Shown here in pieces: positions 9,541 to 18,352 of a stretch of DNA of 64,000 bases; position 1 is the stretch's first letter; each line of letters begins with the position of its first letter. Both the position numbers and the translations under genes were made by a program. Under the pieces are notes generated by a model, which was not told the DNA's origin, did no database searches, and saw nothing but the letters and a program-made list of their open reading frames with translations. Source of the stretch: Ferruginibacter sp. (GTDB lineage Bacteria; Bacteroidota; Bacteroidia; Chitinophagales; Chitinophagaceae); assembly GCA_016786725.1 (NCBI GenBank), contig JAEUVU010000020.1, positions 186,001 to 250,000 of the forward strand. Direction: 5' to 3'.

Positions 9541-9634
9541 GCTGTCAAGCTGAGCCTGTCGAAGCTGGTGAAGATTATAGCATCCCGCCTTCGGCAAACC
9601 TGTCTGCCGACAAAGGCAGGCTCAGGCTTACAGC
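9541..9634. repeat. Dispersed inverted repeat, GAGCCTGTCGAAG family
   Basis: The left arm (9541-9563) and right arm (about 9617-9634) are imperfect inverted copies and match the element at 4085-4153. It fills most of the gap between two VOC genes on the minus strand. Confidence 0.7.
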
Positions 9635-9694
9635 TTTTATCTTTCGTTGCAATGCACAAATTCCCATCTAATCAAAATATTTTTCAATAACATT

Positions 9695-10066
9695 TTATAC
9701 ATGCTGGTCAATCAGCACTACATTTCCATCGGGGTCGGTAAGCATCAGGTTGGCCGGGCCTGTAGTGCTTTCATCAGCTTCTGTATCTAATTTCACATTT
9801 TTACTTTTAAGTTGCTTTTGTATTTCCCTTACATCATCAAAGTTTTCCTGAAGGTTGCATCCTTCATCCCAGCCGGGGTTAAAAGTTAAAATATTACCGG
9901 CAAACATGCCCTGGAATAAACCTACCAGCGCATTGCCGTTTTTCATGATGAGGTACCGATGCTCCATTGAGCCGGCAAATACTGCAAAGCCCAGGTTTTC
10001 GTAAAATGCTTTTGATACAGCCAGGTCTTTTACAGACAGGCTTATTGAAAATGCTCCTAAATTCAT
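9695..10066 (-). CDS. VOC-superfamily protein
   Basis: 123 aa. The N-terminal module is SISLSVKDLAVSKAFYENLGF and the C-terminal strand is NLMLTDPDGNVVLIDQHV, the standard single-domain VOC layout. The sequence ends in Asp-Gln-His where metal-dependent relatives keep Glu, so catalytic metal binding is uncertain. It is not a close duplicate of the VOC protein at 9109-9486. Confidence 0.8.
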   Translation of the reverse strand: MNLGAFSISLSVKDLAVSKAFYENLGFAVFAGSMEHRYLIMKNGNALVGLFQGMFAGNILTFNPGWDEGCNLQENFDDVREIQKQLKSKNVKLDTEADESTTGPANLMLTDPDGNVVLIDQHV

Positions 10067-10114
10067 GATTTCTTTTTTTTATTATTTTAAAAATGTTATC
10101 CGCATGGCCGTAAA

Positions 10115-10642
10115 CTACAAGGCGGGTTTTACTTTTCTTTTCAGGATAAAAGAACATAAGATTGTTACCAGCAGTCCAACCGGCAGTATCTCAGTATAAG
10201 TAATCAGTGCATTGAAGAATGGGTTTTTGTACATTTCGTTAAACCCTGCCATCTCTTTGGCCTGCCTGGCTATTTCTGTGTCGCTGGCTCCGCCGGCTTT
10301 TAGTTTCTCCAGCATCTGCGCTGTATATTTCTCCCCAAAATCAGGGTAAAAAACATAGTATTCAAACAGCCATACTGCCACATAAATGCTGGAAGCTATC
10401 AGCGTTATCAGTATTCCAATCTTAAAAGCTTTCCCAAAACTGATAATGCCCCCATTGTGTTTGTCCCGGTAATTTTTAACCGCCACAAATATCATTGAAA
10501 ACGCAAGGAGCATACTTGCATACCCCACAAGCATGCCGTTTTCAAAATCGCCGGTCTTGTGATAAATCCCCACAGTAATGAACATGATTGTTCCTACAAT
10601 TAATCCGGCGACAATTCCATTTACAATTACAATTTTTTTCAT
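10115..10642 (-). CDS. DUF4199-type membrane protein
   Basis: 175 aa with four hydrophobic segments (about residues 5-25, 34-52, 69-92 and 145-167). The loop after the third segment includes YVFYPDFGEKYTAQMLEKLKAGG. This layout is that of the Bacteroidota DUF4199 family, which has no established function. It is probably in an inner-membrane unit with the regulator gene just upstream. Confidence 0.7.
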   Translation of the reverse strand: MKKIVIVNGIVAGLIVGTIMFITVGIYHKTGDFENGMLVGYASMLLAFSMIFVAVKNYRDKHNGGIISFGKAFKIGILITLIASSIYVAVWLFEYYVFYPDFGEKYTAQMLEKLKAGGASDTEIARQAKEMAGFNEMYKNPFFNALITYTEILPVGLLVTILCSFILKRKVKPAL

Positions 10643-10755
10643 GTTGTTGATTTTGGTTTTTGTATTGTAAAAATGAAAATTTAAACCGGTTTTCCGTTCA
10701 TACTTTCGGGCGATTTTGGATTTTAATACCTGTAATTCATACTTAAGTAGCAGTT

Positions 10756-11232
10756 TCAGGGTATCAGCGCAAGCGATTTTGCTTTCTCAATCGCCTGGGT
10801 GCGGCGGCTTGCATCTAATTTAAAAAATAAATTTGAAGCATGTGTTTTGATGGTATTGAGAGAAACAAATAACCTTTCTGCAATTTCAGCATTACTAAAG
10901 CCCTGGGCCATCAGTTGTAAAACTTCCAGTTCCCGCTTGCTGATGCCAAGACGGTTCATTTCAGTTTCATTAAAAACAAAGTCGCGGCTTTTTTCAATGT
11001 AAATTTCTTTTTCTACCACTACCCTTTCCACTTTTGGCTTGGTAAGCTTAAGCGCCAGCCAGATACCCAGCCCCGTAAAAATAAGGGCAATGGCGCCCAC
11101 ATATACTTCAAGTGCATGATCAAATATTACAAACCGGAGTTCAAGCCATTTAAGCAGGAACAGTAGTAATGCAAGCCCGGCACCATACAGCAGGATATGT
11201 TTATTTTCAGAAAATATTTTTCGCAGCTCCAT
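10756..11232 (-). CDS. Membrane-anchored LuxR/GerE-type transcription regulator
   Basis: 158 aa. Two hydrophobic helices (about residues 12-30 and 40-62) precede a basic linker and a C-terminal LuxR helix-turn-helix (about 93-155): LGISKRELEVLQLMAQGFSN followed by AEIAERLFVSLNTIKTHASN. There is no receiver or autoinducer domain. The layout suggests a DNA-binding domain tethered to the membrane, either acting in place or released. It is upstream of the DUF4199 gene in the same direction, a pairing that suggests a shared process. Confidence 0.85.
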   Translation of the reverse strand: MELRKIFSENKHILLYGAGLALLLFLLKWLELRFVIFDHALEVYVGAIALIFTGLGIWLALKLTKPKVERVVVEKEIYIEKSRDFVFNETEMNRLGISKRELEVLQLMAQGFSNAEIAERLFVSLNTIKTHASNLFFKLDASRRTQAIEKAKSLALIP

Positions 11233-11314
11233 CCGATAAAGATAAATAAATAGGTATAATAAAGATGAGCGGTTAGCGGAACCAATATATTTAAAACTAT
11301 TGTAACGAACCTAA

Positions 11315-11370
11315 AGGGTTGCCAACCTTCATGTAGGAATTATAAGTCAAAAAAAAAGGTTGGCAACCCT
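11315..11370. repeat. Inverted repeat, GGTTGCCAACC dispersed-repeat family
   Basis: Arms AGGGTTGCCAACCTT (11315-11329) and its reverse complement (11356-11370) flank a 26-nt A-rich loop. They are the same arms as at 3084-3116. It lies between divergent genes. Confidence 0.85.
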
Positions 11371-11437
11371 TACCGAAATTTTTTAATGGACCCGCTAAAC
11401 CTCATGCTTTCGTAATACCTTTAAAAAAACAACGGCC

Positions 11438-12607
11438 ATGACCATATTCAACAGGAGAAATTTTTTAAGAACCTCCGGCATTAGCATTTTACCTGCATTG
11501 ATACCTTTTACAAAAGCTTCGGCTATTGATAATTACAACAGCCTGGGGCCCTCCTCACCCATCATTAAATTTTTTGGCGATGGAGAAATGTATGAGCCGG
11601 CTGATTATATAAATGAATTACAAAAAGCACATGCAGCAACAGCTATTGTAAGAGACAGGTATGGTTCTGGTGGGGTGGTGGAAGCATTGGAAAAAAAATT
11701 TGTTGAAATAACCGGTAAAGAAAAAGCCATCTTTATGCCCAGCGGTACTATGGCCAATCAATTAGCTATCGCCGTTTTAAGCGGAGATAACACCAAGGTT
11801 TTTGTGCAGGATACCAGCCATGTTTATCGTGATGAAGCGGATGCAGCACAATCGGTTTTTAATAAAAGACTGATGCCGCTTGCAAAAGATGAAACTTATT
11901 TTACTGCAAAACAATTGCAGGAGGCTGTTGAAAATTTAAGCAACGAAGAAGTTTTTAAATCAGGCATTGGTGCAGTTTCCATTGAAAACCCTGTCCGCAG
12001 AACTGATGGCAGATCGGTACCGTTTGAAGAGATACAAAAGATAAGCGCTTACTGCCGCAGCAATAATATTAAAATGCACCTGGATGGAGCCAGGATATTC
12101 ATGGCTTCGGCCTGGACGGGCGTATCCATCAAAGAATATGCTTCTTACTTTGATACGGTTTACATTTCCTTATACAAATATTTGGGCGCCGGCGCCGGTG
12201 CAATACTAACCGGGCCTGCAGCAGTAATGGATAAGATGGCGCATCTTATAAAAATACATGGCGGCAGCATGTACAGCAATTGGACCAACGCAGCTATGGC
12301 GCTTTACAAACTGGAAGGGTTTGAAACACGTTTGCAGAATGCCATTAAAATGTCGGCAGAGATATTCAGTGAGTTGAATAAAGTGCCCGGCATAAGCATA
12401 AAGCCATTGGATGGAGGTACAAACATTTACAATATGGCCCTGGGCAAAGAAATTGACGGAAAAAAAATGCAGCAAACACTCAATAAAGAATTTAATATTC
12501 GTATGCCCCGGCCAAATGATAAAAACCATACGCAGTTAACGGTGAACGAAACACTGCTGTATCAAAATGCAGCATTCATAATTAATGCATTTAAAAAAAG
12601 CATTTAA
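11438..12607 (+). CDS. Exported threonine-aldolase-like (beta-eliminating lyase family) PLP enzyme
   Basis: 389 aa. The N-terminus has a Tat-like signal (RRNFLRTSG then a hydrophobic stretch), unusual for a normally cytosolic fold type I aldolase. The threonine-aldolase fold is clear: GDGEMYEP, PSGTMANQLAI, HLDGARIF with the PLP Asp, and LYKYLGAGAGAILTG with the likely Schiff-base Lys. The family cleaves L-threonine or L-allo-threonine to glycine and acetaldehyde, but specificity cannot be assigned. The next gene follows after 18 bp. Confidence 0.82.
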   Translation: MTIFNRRNFLRTSGISILPALIPFTKASAIDNYNSLGPSSPIIKFFGDGEMYEPADYINELQKAHAATAIVRDRYGSGGVVEALEKKFVEITGKEKAIFMPSGTMANQLAIAVLSGDNTKVFVQDTSHVYRDEADAAQSVFNKRLMPLAKDETYFTAKQLQEAVENLSNEEVFKSGIGAVSIENPVRRTDGRSVPFEEIQKISAYCRSNNIKMHLDGARIFMASAWTGVSIKEYASYFDTVYISLYKYLGAGAGAILTGPAAVMDKMAHLIKIHGGSMYSNWTNAAMALYKLEGFETRLQNAIKMSAEIFSELNKVPGISIKPLDGGTNIYNMALGKEIDGKKMQQTLNKEFNIRMPRPNDKNHTQLTVNETLLYQNAAFIINAFKKSI

Positions 12608-12625
12608 CCGGCAACAAACAGAGCG

Positions 12626-13582
12626 ATGAAACGTTTCAATTTATTGTTATTGCTTTTGATACTGCTATACAGCAATACAGTTATTGCCCAAAAAGCAGAT
12701 ACTCTTAAACCGGTTACAAATATTTCACTCATTGTATTGGGTACTATTCAGGATGCAGGCTCACCGCAGATTGGCTGTACAAAGGATTGCTGCAAAAAAA
12801 TATTTCTGCAGCCGGATAAAGGCAGGATGGTTGTTTCACTTGGCCTGGTTGATACGGCCAATAACAAAAAATACATTTTTGAAGCCACTCCCGATTTTAC
12901 GCTACAGGCAAAGCTTTTAAAGAAATTCTCTGCCGGCAATACCAACGAAACCCCCGATGGTATTTTTTTAACCCATGCACATATTGGCCATTACACCGGT
13001 TTAATGTACCTGGGCAAAGAAGCCATGAATGCAGGGAGCATACCGGTTTATGCTATGCCATGCTTGAAAAATTTTCTGGAGCAAAACGGTCCCTGGAGCC
13101 AGCTGGTACAAAACAAAAACATTGCTTTGCTGGAAATGAATAACAAAAAAACGATACCACTGGCAAACAACCTGAAGGTAATCCCTTTTACTGTGCCGCA
13201 CCGGGATGAGTTTTCTGAAACCGTTGGTTACACCATCGCAGGGCCAAACAAAAAAGCATTGTTTATACCCGATATTGATAAATGGCAAAAATGGGATACA
13301 GATATTGCTGAAGCCATTGCAAAAGTGGATTATGCTTTTATTGACGGTACTTTTTATGATGCAGCAGAAATAAACAACCGTGATATTTCAACCATCCCCC
13401 ACCCTTTTATTATTGAAAGCATGAACCTTTTTAAAGGTTTGCCTGCGGCAGAAAAAAAGAAGATTTATTTTATTCACTTTAACCATACCAACCCGGTCAT
13501 CAATACAAAAAGCAGGCAATACAGGCAGGTAGTGCAAAATGGTTTTAATGTTGCAGCAATCAATATGGTTTTTCCGCTTTAA
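12626..13582 (+). CDS. PqqB-like metallo-beta-lactamase-fold protein, exported
   Basis: 318 aa with a signal peptide (residues 1-22). The MBL core is present: a Cys-rich loop GCTKDCCKK, the motif THAHIGHYTG, PHRDEFSETVGY and FIHFNHTNP. The canonical HxHxDH appears as HAHIGH, so the second-zinc Asp is Gly. This looks like PqqB-type relatives, but no PQQ precursor or other pqq gene is near, so PQQ synthesis should not be inferred. Likely in one transcript with the preceding aldolase-like gene. Confidence 0.8.
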   Translation: MKRFNLLLLLLILLYSNTVIAQKADTLKPVTNISLIVLGTIQDAGSPQIGCTKDCCKKIFLQPDKGRMVVSLGLVDTANNKKYIFEATPDFTLQAKLLKKFSAGNTNETPDGIFLTHAHIGHYTGLMYLGKEAMNAGSIPVYAMPCLKNFLEQNGPWSQLVQNKNIALLEMNNKKTIPLANNLKVIPFTVPHRDEFSETVGYTIAGPNKKALFIPDIDKWQKWDTDIAEAIAKVDYAFIDGTFYDAAEINNRDISTIPHPFIIESMNLFKGLPAAEKKKIYFIHFNHTNPVINTKSRQYRQVVQNGFNVAAINMVFPL

Positions 13583-14043
13583 ATTTTATCTGCTTTCTTC
13601 AGTAGTGTCATCTGCCCCAAATGATAGGCATCGTGCTGCAGGCAACCCATGATGAGTTCGTAATAGGTTTGTTCTTTTTTGGGCGAAGATTTATATAAGT
13701 TCTCCTCATTAAAATGATGAATGGCATTACGCAGTAAATGATAAGCCGCTTCAAAATCATGCAGCGCCTGTTTCCAGTTTTCTTCGTTACAATCTTCCGG
13801 CAATAAAAAATCGGCAAATGGTGGTGGATTGGTGCTTCCGGTAAGCCGGTTAACCACAGCTGTACGCCAGTAAGTGATATGTGCCACCAGCATCCAGATG
13901 CTGTTTGCATAGCCCTCAACTTTTTGCATTGCTTTCTCAGCATTTACACCATGCAGTGCTTCTTTATAATTTGTGCCTATCCAGCAGTCGCCATGCTGCA
14001 GTCCGGCAAACAGTTTTAATATGCGGTTAATTTCATTAGCCAT
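13579..14043 (-). CDS. DinB-family protein
   Basis: About 154 aa from the ATG at 14043; the frame extends to 14073, but MANEINRILKLF is the natural DinB start. The four-helix-bundle pattern and candidate metal His residues are visible: the His of LVAHITYWR and the two of HDAYHLGQM near the C-terminus. DinB-like proteins include metal-dependent thiol transferases; function here is open. Its stop overlaps the end of the convergent PqqB-like gene by four bases. Confidence 0.8.
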   Translation of the reverse strand: MANEINRILKLFAGLQHGDCWIGTNYKEALHGVNAEKAMQKVEGYANSIWMLVAHITYWRTAVVNRLTGSTNPPPFADFLLPEDCNEENWKQALHDFEAAYHLLRNAIHHFNEENLYKSSPKKEQTYYELIMGCLQHDAYHLGQMTLLKKADKI

Positions 14044-14060
14044 ATTTTTGTGGTTGTAAC

Positions 14061-14179
14061 CGCTGAGATGCAAAGGCGCAGAGAAATATGCTGTGCTACT
14101 TTTGCAAGGCGGAAGTAATAATAAAATTAAGATTAAATTTAGTTATAAAACAACCCTCAGCGCCTTTGCGCCTCTGCGG
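14061..14179. repeat. Inverted dispersed repeat, GCGCCTTTGC family
   Basis: The left copy (14061-14083) and right copy (14157-14179) share the core GCGCCTTTGC in opposite orientation and flank a 73-nt AT-rich segment between the divergent dinB-like and carboxylase genes. A related CTCTGCG-type sequence is at 16494-16560. Confidence 0.6.
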
Positions 14180-14193
14180 TAAAAGAAATCAAT

Positions 14194-15837
14194 ATGGATT
14201 TAGAATTCAACAAGAACGAAGACAGCATGAAAATGGCCTGGAGCCAGGTAAAGCGCCATCTTGAAAAAATATATGAAGGCGGTGGAAAAAAATCGGCTGC
14301 CAAACAGAAAGAGCGCAACAAACTTACTGCCCGTGAGCGCATTGCTTATTTGTGCGATGCAGATAAACCCTTTGTTGAAATCGGCGCTTTTGCAGGTTTT
14401 GATATGTACCCTGATGAAGGCGGCTGCCCTGCCGGTGGAACGGTTAGCGGTATCGGCTATGTAAGCGGCAGGCAATGCGTAATTGTTGCCAACGATCAAA
14501 CCGTAAAAGCAGGCGCCTGGTTTCCTATTACCGGCAAAAAGAATTTACGAATGCAGGAAATTGCGATGGAAAATAATCTACCGGTTATTTATCTTGTTGA
14601 CAGCGCCGGTGTTTTTCTTCCTATGCAGGATGAAATTTTTCCCGACAAAGAACATTTTGGCCGCATCTTCCGCAACAATGCAAAGATGAGTGCCATGGGC
14701 ATTACCCAAATAGCTGCTGTGATGGGTGCCTGCGTGGCAGGCGGCGCTTACCTCCCTATTATGAGCGATGAAACATTGATGGTAGAAGGCAACGGTTCAA
14801 TTTTTCTTGCAGGGCCCTATTTGGTGAAAGCCGCCATCGGGGAAGATATTGATATTGAAACGCTGGGCGGTGCAGATACACATAATTCTATCAGCGGTAT
14901 TGCAGATTATAAATTCAAGACCGAAGAAGAATGCCTGGACCAGGTGAAAAAGATCATGAACAAACTCGGTCACCATAAAAAAGCAGGCTTCGACAGGATC
15001 GATCCAAAACCTCCTGCAAAAAATAATGGCGAAGTTTACGGCATCATGAGCGCTGGCAATACCAAGCCTTATGATATGGTTGACCTGATCAATTGCATTG
15101 TTGATGCTTCGACTCCGCTCAGCACCAGTTTCGATCAATTCAAAGAAGATTACGGCAAAACAATCGTATGCGGCTATGCCCGTGTGGATGGCTGGGCCGT
15201 GGGCATTGTTGCAAATCAACGCTTAATTGTAAAAAGCAAAAAAGGCGAAATGCAGTTGGGCGGTGTTATCTATAACGACAGCGCCGATAAAGCCGCACGC
15301 TTTATCATGAACTGCAATCAAAAAAGGATACCGCTTGTTTTTTTACAGGATGTTACCGGCTTTATGGTGGGCAGCCGCAGTGAGCACAGCGGTATTATAA
15401 AAGACGGCGCTAAGCTGGTGAATGCAGTTGCCAATTCCGTAGTTCCAAAAATCACCATTATTGTAGGCAACAGCTATGGCGCCGGTAACTACGCCATGTG
15501 CGGCAAGGCTTACGATCCCCGTTTTATTTATGCATGGCCCACGGCAAAAATTGCAGTGATGGGTGGCGAGCAGGCTGCAAAAACCATGTTACAAATACAG
15601 GTTGCTACTTTAAAAGCCAAAGGCGAAGAAATTACGCCGGAACGTGAACAGGAATTACTCAATAAACTAATTGCCCGCTACGATTCACAAACCACGCCGT
15701 TTTACGCCGGTGCCCGGCTTTGGATTGATGCCATCATTGACCCGGCAGAAACAAGGAAGGTGATATCGGAAGGAATTGCAGCGGCAGACCATAACCCGGA
15801 TATGGCAGAGTTTAAAACGGGGGTTTTTCAGGTGTAA
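14194..15837 (+). CDS. Acyl-CoA carboxylase, beta (carboxyltransferase) subunit
   Basis: 547 aa, the expected length for propionyl-/methylcrotonyl-CoA carboxylase beta subunits. Two crotonase-like halves are seen. The N half has GCPAGGTVSGIGYVSGR and MGACVAGGAYLPIMSDE. The C half has FLQDVTGFMVGS, IVGNSYGAGNYAMCGKAYDP and the acyl-CoA-binding MGGEQAAKTM. It transfers CO2 from carboxybiotin to an acyl-CoA. The biotin carboxylase/carrier subunit is not in this window. The AYDPRF/ARLWIDAIIDP ending is closer to methylcrotonyl-type than propionyl-type enzymes, but substrate is not certain. Confidence 0.9.
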   Translation: MDLEFNKNEDSMKMAWSQVKRHLEKIYEGGGKKSAAKQKERNKLTARERIAYLCDADKPFVEIGAFAGFDMYPDEGGCPAGGTVSGIGYVSGRQCVIVANDQTVKAGAWFPITGKKNLRMQEIAMENNLPVIYLVDSAGVFLPMQDEIFPDKEHFGRIFRNNAKMSAMGITQIAAVMGACVAGGAYLPIMSDETLMVEGNGSIFLAGPYLVKAAIGEDIDIETLGGADTHNSISGIADYKFKTEEECLDQVKKIMNKLGHHKKAGFDRIDPKPPAKNNGEVYGIMSAGNTKPYDMVDLINCIVDASTPLSTSFDQFKEDYGKTIVCGYARVDGWAVGIVANQRLIVKSKKGEMQLGGVIYNDSADKAARFIMNCNQKRIPLVFLQDVTGFMVGSRSEHSGIIKDGAKLVNAVANSVVPKITIIVGNSYGAGNYAMCGKAYDPRFIYAWPTAKIAVMGGEQAAKTMLQIQVATLKAKGEEITPEREQELLNKLIARYDSQTTPFYAGARLWIDAIIDPAETRKVISEGIAAADHNPDMAEFKTGVFQV

Positions 15838-15840
15838 AAA

Positions 15841-15895
15841 ATCCTGAGCGGAGTCGAAGGAAGTACAATGATTAGTAGTGAGCGAAGTCGAAGTA
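15841..15895. repeat. Short dispersed repeats, GAGCGAAGTCGAAG type
   Basis: Two related units (CCTGAGCGGAGTCGAAGG near 15843 and GTGAGCGAAGTCGAAGT near 15878) lie in direct orientation right after the carboxylase stop. They resemble the other short interspersed repeats of this window. Confidence 0.5.
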
Positions 15896-16013
15896 CGGTT
15901 ATCAATGAAGATTTTTTTTGAGACAGACATTAGTACTACTATCATCATCGTTTTGTCACTCACTTGTACTGCATACGGCTTTTTATCTTTCATCTAAGCA
16001 ACTAAAAAAAATT

Positions 16014-16484
16014 TTGAACACAATCCACATATACACCGATGGCTCATCCCGTGGAAACCCCGGCCCCGGCGGTTTTGGCGTAATACTCATGTACAATAAT
16101 CACCGCAGGGAAATTTCAGGAGGCTACCGGTTAACCACCAACAACCGCATGGAGTTACTGGCTGTTATTACAGGAATTGAAGCCATCACCAAAAAAGAGT
16201 TGCCGGTAATTATTTACTCCGACAGCCAGTACGTTGTTAAAGCCATCGAAGAAGGCTGGCTCAAGAACTGGATAAGAACCGATTTTAAAGGCGGTAAAAA
16301 AAATAAGGACCTCTGGACACGCTACCATCATCTCTCCCGCAACATGAACATCAAATTAAAATGGGTTAAAGGCCATGCCGATAATCCCCACAACAACCGT
16401 TGCGATGAACTGGCTACAAACGCCGCCGATGGAAAAGACCTTGCGGTTGATGAAGGTTATGAAGGGGAGCCTACATTATTATAA
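16014..16484 (+). CDS. rnhA: Ribonuclease HI
   Basis: The frame opens at 15918 but the RNase H fold starts at IHIYTDGSSRGNPGPGG, so the in-frame TTG at 16014 (MNTIHIYTDG) is the best start, giving about 156 aa. Catalytic acidic residues are visible in order: Asp of YTDGS, Glu of MELLAV, Asp of IYSDSQYVV and Asp of NNRCDELA. The basic region KNWIRTDFKGGKKNKDLW matches the substrate-handle loop. It removes RNA from RNA-DNA hybrids. Confidence 0.9.
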   Translation: MNTIHIYTDGSSRGNPGPGGFGVILMYNNHRREISGGYRLTTNNRMELLAVITGIEAITKKELPVIIYSDSQYVVKAIEEGWLKNWIRTDFKGGKKNKDLWTRYHHLSRNMNIKLKWVKGHADNPHNNRCDELATNAADGKDLAVDEGYEGEPTLL

Positions 16485-16493
16485 CAGATATTT

Positions 16494-16560
16494 CACGCAG
16501 AGGTCGCTGTGGAGCAGAGTTAGCGGAGAACCCTGCGGTCTCCGCCCCCCTGCGTTCTCA
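16494..16560. repeat. Dispersed repeat, CGCAGAGG...TCTCAGC type
   Basis: Between rnhA and the terminator, the sequence reads as a CGCAGAGGTCGC unit followed by CTCTGC/GCGTTCTCAGC-like segments. It is related in base composition and words to the element at 14061-14179 and has no coding potential. Confidence 0.45.
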
Positions 16561-16577
16561 GCATGAAACTAAAGCAT

Positions 16578-16605
16578 AAAAAAACACCCGCCATTAGCAG
16601 GTGTC
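16578..16605 (-). terminator. Intrinsic terminator of the DUF6580-like gene
   Basis: Read on the minus strand, the sequence is GACACCTGC, a short TAATG loop and GGCGGGTGT, followed by seven T. It lies 22 bases past the stop of the gene at 16627-17187. Confidence 0.75.
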
Positions 16606-16626
16606 TCTCAAAAATATCTTTATAAA

Positions 16627-17187
16627 TTAAGCCGTAACTTCTTTTTTGCTGAATGCATAATGCTTTATCAGGAAATAAGCCCCAAATAACACGGTACTAT
16701 AAACCAAATCAGCAACAATACCGGTTTTTAAGAAGGGTAACCCACCGGCCAAAGTAGCAATATAACCACTAAAATCCTGTGTGTATGTATGATAAACGGG
16801 ATTATCAAAAACAAAGAAAGCTGAGTTTGACAGGAAAAAAAATAACAAAGAAGAACCTATTGAATATCCCGCTACAGAAAAAACATTGATCTTTTTCATG
16901 CTGAAAGCAATAACAGTGATCAAAGCAAGAATGCCATAACCAACCAATTGCCCCCAGCCCCAAAAGCCATCTGCAATACCTGATACTTCAAAAATCACAT
17001 CGCTGAGGAACATAGATAAAACCGGCAATGCAAATGCCAGTCTCCTGTTTTTAATAACAGCGCCTGAAAAAACAGCCATGCCAATAATTGGGCTGAAATT
17101 ATGCGGATACAATATTACCCTGCTCAGGGCTGCAATAACAATTAATAAAACAGCGATAATTAATGTAGAGGTACTTTGTTTGTTCAT
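16627..17187 (-). CDS. DUF6580-type integral membrane protein
   Basis: About 186 aa from the ATG at 17187 (MNKQSTSTLIIAV); the frame extends ten codons upstream. Five to six hydrophobic helices are separated by short loops (RVILYPHNFSPIIGMAVFSG, LPVLSMFLSDVIFE). The conserved NFSPI..A.FSG and SD motifs are typical of Bacteroidota DUF6580 proteins, which resemble the substrate-binding (S) subunits of energy-coupling transporters. No coupling-factor genes are nearby, so transport is only a suggestion. Confidence 0.7.
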   Translation of the reverse strand: MNKQSTSTLIIAVLLIVIAALSRVILYPHNFSPIIGMAVFSGAVIKNRRLAFALPVLSMFLSDVIFEVSGIADGFWGWGQLVGYGILALITVIAFSMKKINVFSVAGYSIGSSLLFFFLSNSAFFVFDNPVYHTYTQDFSGYIATLAGGLPFLKTGIVADLVYSTVLFGAYFLIKHYAFSKKEVTA

Positions 17188-17293
17188 ATTAGTTGTGCTT
17201 TCGGCAAAAATAAGCAATTATCGTTTTTCAGCAGGCATTTTATAAAAGGCAGTTGTCCCCGTACTGTTAATTACCTTTTAATATCTTTGAAAT

Positions 17294-17650
17294 ATGGCGC
17301 AGCATAATCTTACAGGCAATACAGGCGAAGCTTTGGCAGCGTCTTACCTGTCAGGGAATGGTTATAAAATCCTGCACCAGAACTGGCGGCACTCCCGCTG
17401 GGAGGTAGATATCATCGCAGAAAAAGATGGCATCCTTCATTTTGTGGAAGTAAAGACACGACGTACCAAAAACTATGGCCACCCCGAAGAAAATGTTGAT
17501 AAAAAGAAAATACAAAACCTGATTAACGCTGCGGAAGAATATTTATACCGGCAACCTCAATGGAAAAGGATACAGTTTAATATTCTTTCTATTACTATTT
17601 TAAAAGATGAACCGGTGGAGTATTTTTTGATTGAAGACGTTTATTTGTAA
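17294..17650 (+). CDS. YraN/UPF0102-family predicted nuclease
   Basis: 118 aa, normal length. The core matches the restriction-endonuclease-like fold of UPF0102: NTGEALAASYLSGNGYKIL, then RHSRWEVDIIAEKDGILHFVEVKTRRT. The E..D...ExK arrangement (Glu and Asp of WEVDII and the EVK of FVEVKTR) is the PD-(D/E)xK active site. Biological role in the family is unsettled; DNA processing is likely. Confidence 0.9.
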   Translation: MAQHNLTGNTGEALAASYLSGNGYKILHQNWRHSRWEVDIIAEKDGILHFVEVKTRRTKNYGHPEENVDKKKIQNLINAAEEYLYRQPQWKRIQFNILSITILKDEPVEYFLIEDVYL

Positions 17651-17732
17651 TTGAATGATGAGTTATGAATTATAAGTTATGAGTGTTGGGTGTAGTTACC
17701 AGAACCAACTTTCAACTATCAATTTTCAATTA

Positions 17733-18236
17733 TTAACTCTTCAAAGCTTCCTGCATCTTCTCAACCAACTTATAAGTAGCCGGGCAGTACTCAATATTCT
17801 GTTTGTGCACGTGCATATAATCAACCATTCTTTTCTTAGGCAGATGCGGAAAGCCTGAACAGTCAACAGGGCGTATTTCGTAGATTGAACATTTATTATC
17901 GGTTAAATTCAAAAACTGGCAGGGCTGTTTTTTGTTTTGCCAGTCCTTGTCTTTCTTTTCATAAATGAGCCACTTGTCTTTAAACTCCTGCGGCGTTTGT
18001 CCGAAATGCGCTGATATCCTTTTTATATCTGCATTGGTGTAAGTTGGTGTCATGGTTTTGCAGCAGTTGGCGCAACTAAGGCAATCTGTCTCTTCCCAAA
18101 CCTTAGGTTCCAGCGCAACGGTTATTTTATCCAGCCCACGTGGCGTTTTTTTTTCGAGTTTGGTAAGAAAACTTTTAAAACGCTTTTTATTATGCCTTAC
18201 TTTTTGTTTAAAAGAACGAAGATTAATTGGCTGCAT
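17733..18236 (-). CDS. YkgJ-family cysteine-cluster protein
   Basis: 167 aa. A CxxCxxCC cluster (CLSCANCC, about residues 53-60) and later Cys residues (CQFLNLTDNKCSIYEIRPVDC) form the metal-binding cluster of the YkgJ/UPF0153 family, thought to bind Zn or Fe-S. The basic N-terminus (KQKVRHNKKRFKSF) is unusual and may contact nucleic acid. Function unknown. It is divergent from xerD. Confidence 0.85.
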   Translation of the reverse strand: MQPINLRSFKQKVRHNKKRFKSFLTKLEKKTPRGLDKITVALEPKVWEETDCLSCANCCKTMTPTYTNADIKRISAHFGQTPQEFKDKWLIYEKKDKDWQNKKQPCQFLNLTDNKCSIYEIRPVDCSGFPHLPKKRMVDYMHVHKQNIEYCPATYKLVEKMQEALKS

Positions 18237-18352
18237 GTGTTATATTGATGACTAATATCGAAATTTAAGTTGCGAAAATAGCGTATAATTGACTTTATTC
18301 ATCAAACGGCTGCTAATTTTGAATTTTCATTTTTTACTTTTGAATTTGACTC

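Noticed and set aside
12626-13582. PQQ biosynthesis role for the PqqB-like protein
   Set aside because: No other pqq gene in the window, signal peptide present, and a changed metal motif.
15918-16013. N-terminal extension of RNase HI
   Set aside because: The 32 extra residues are not part of the fold and overlap a dispersed repeat; the TTG at 16014 gives the normal length.
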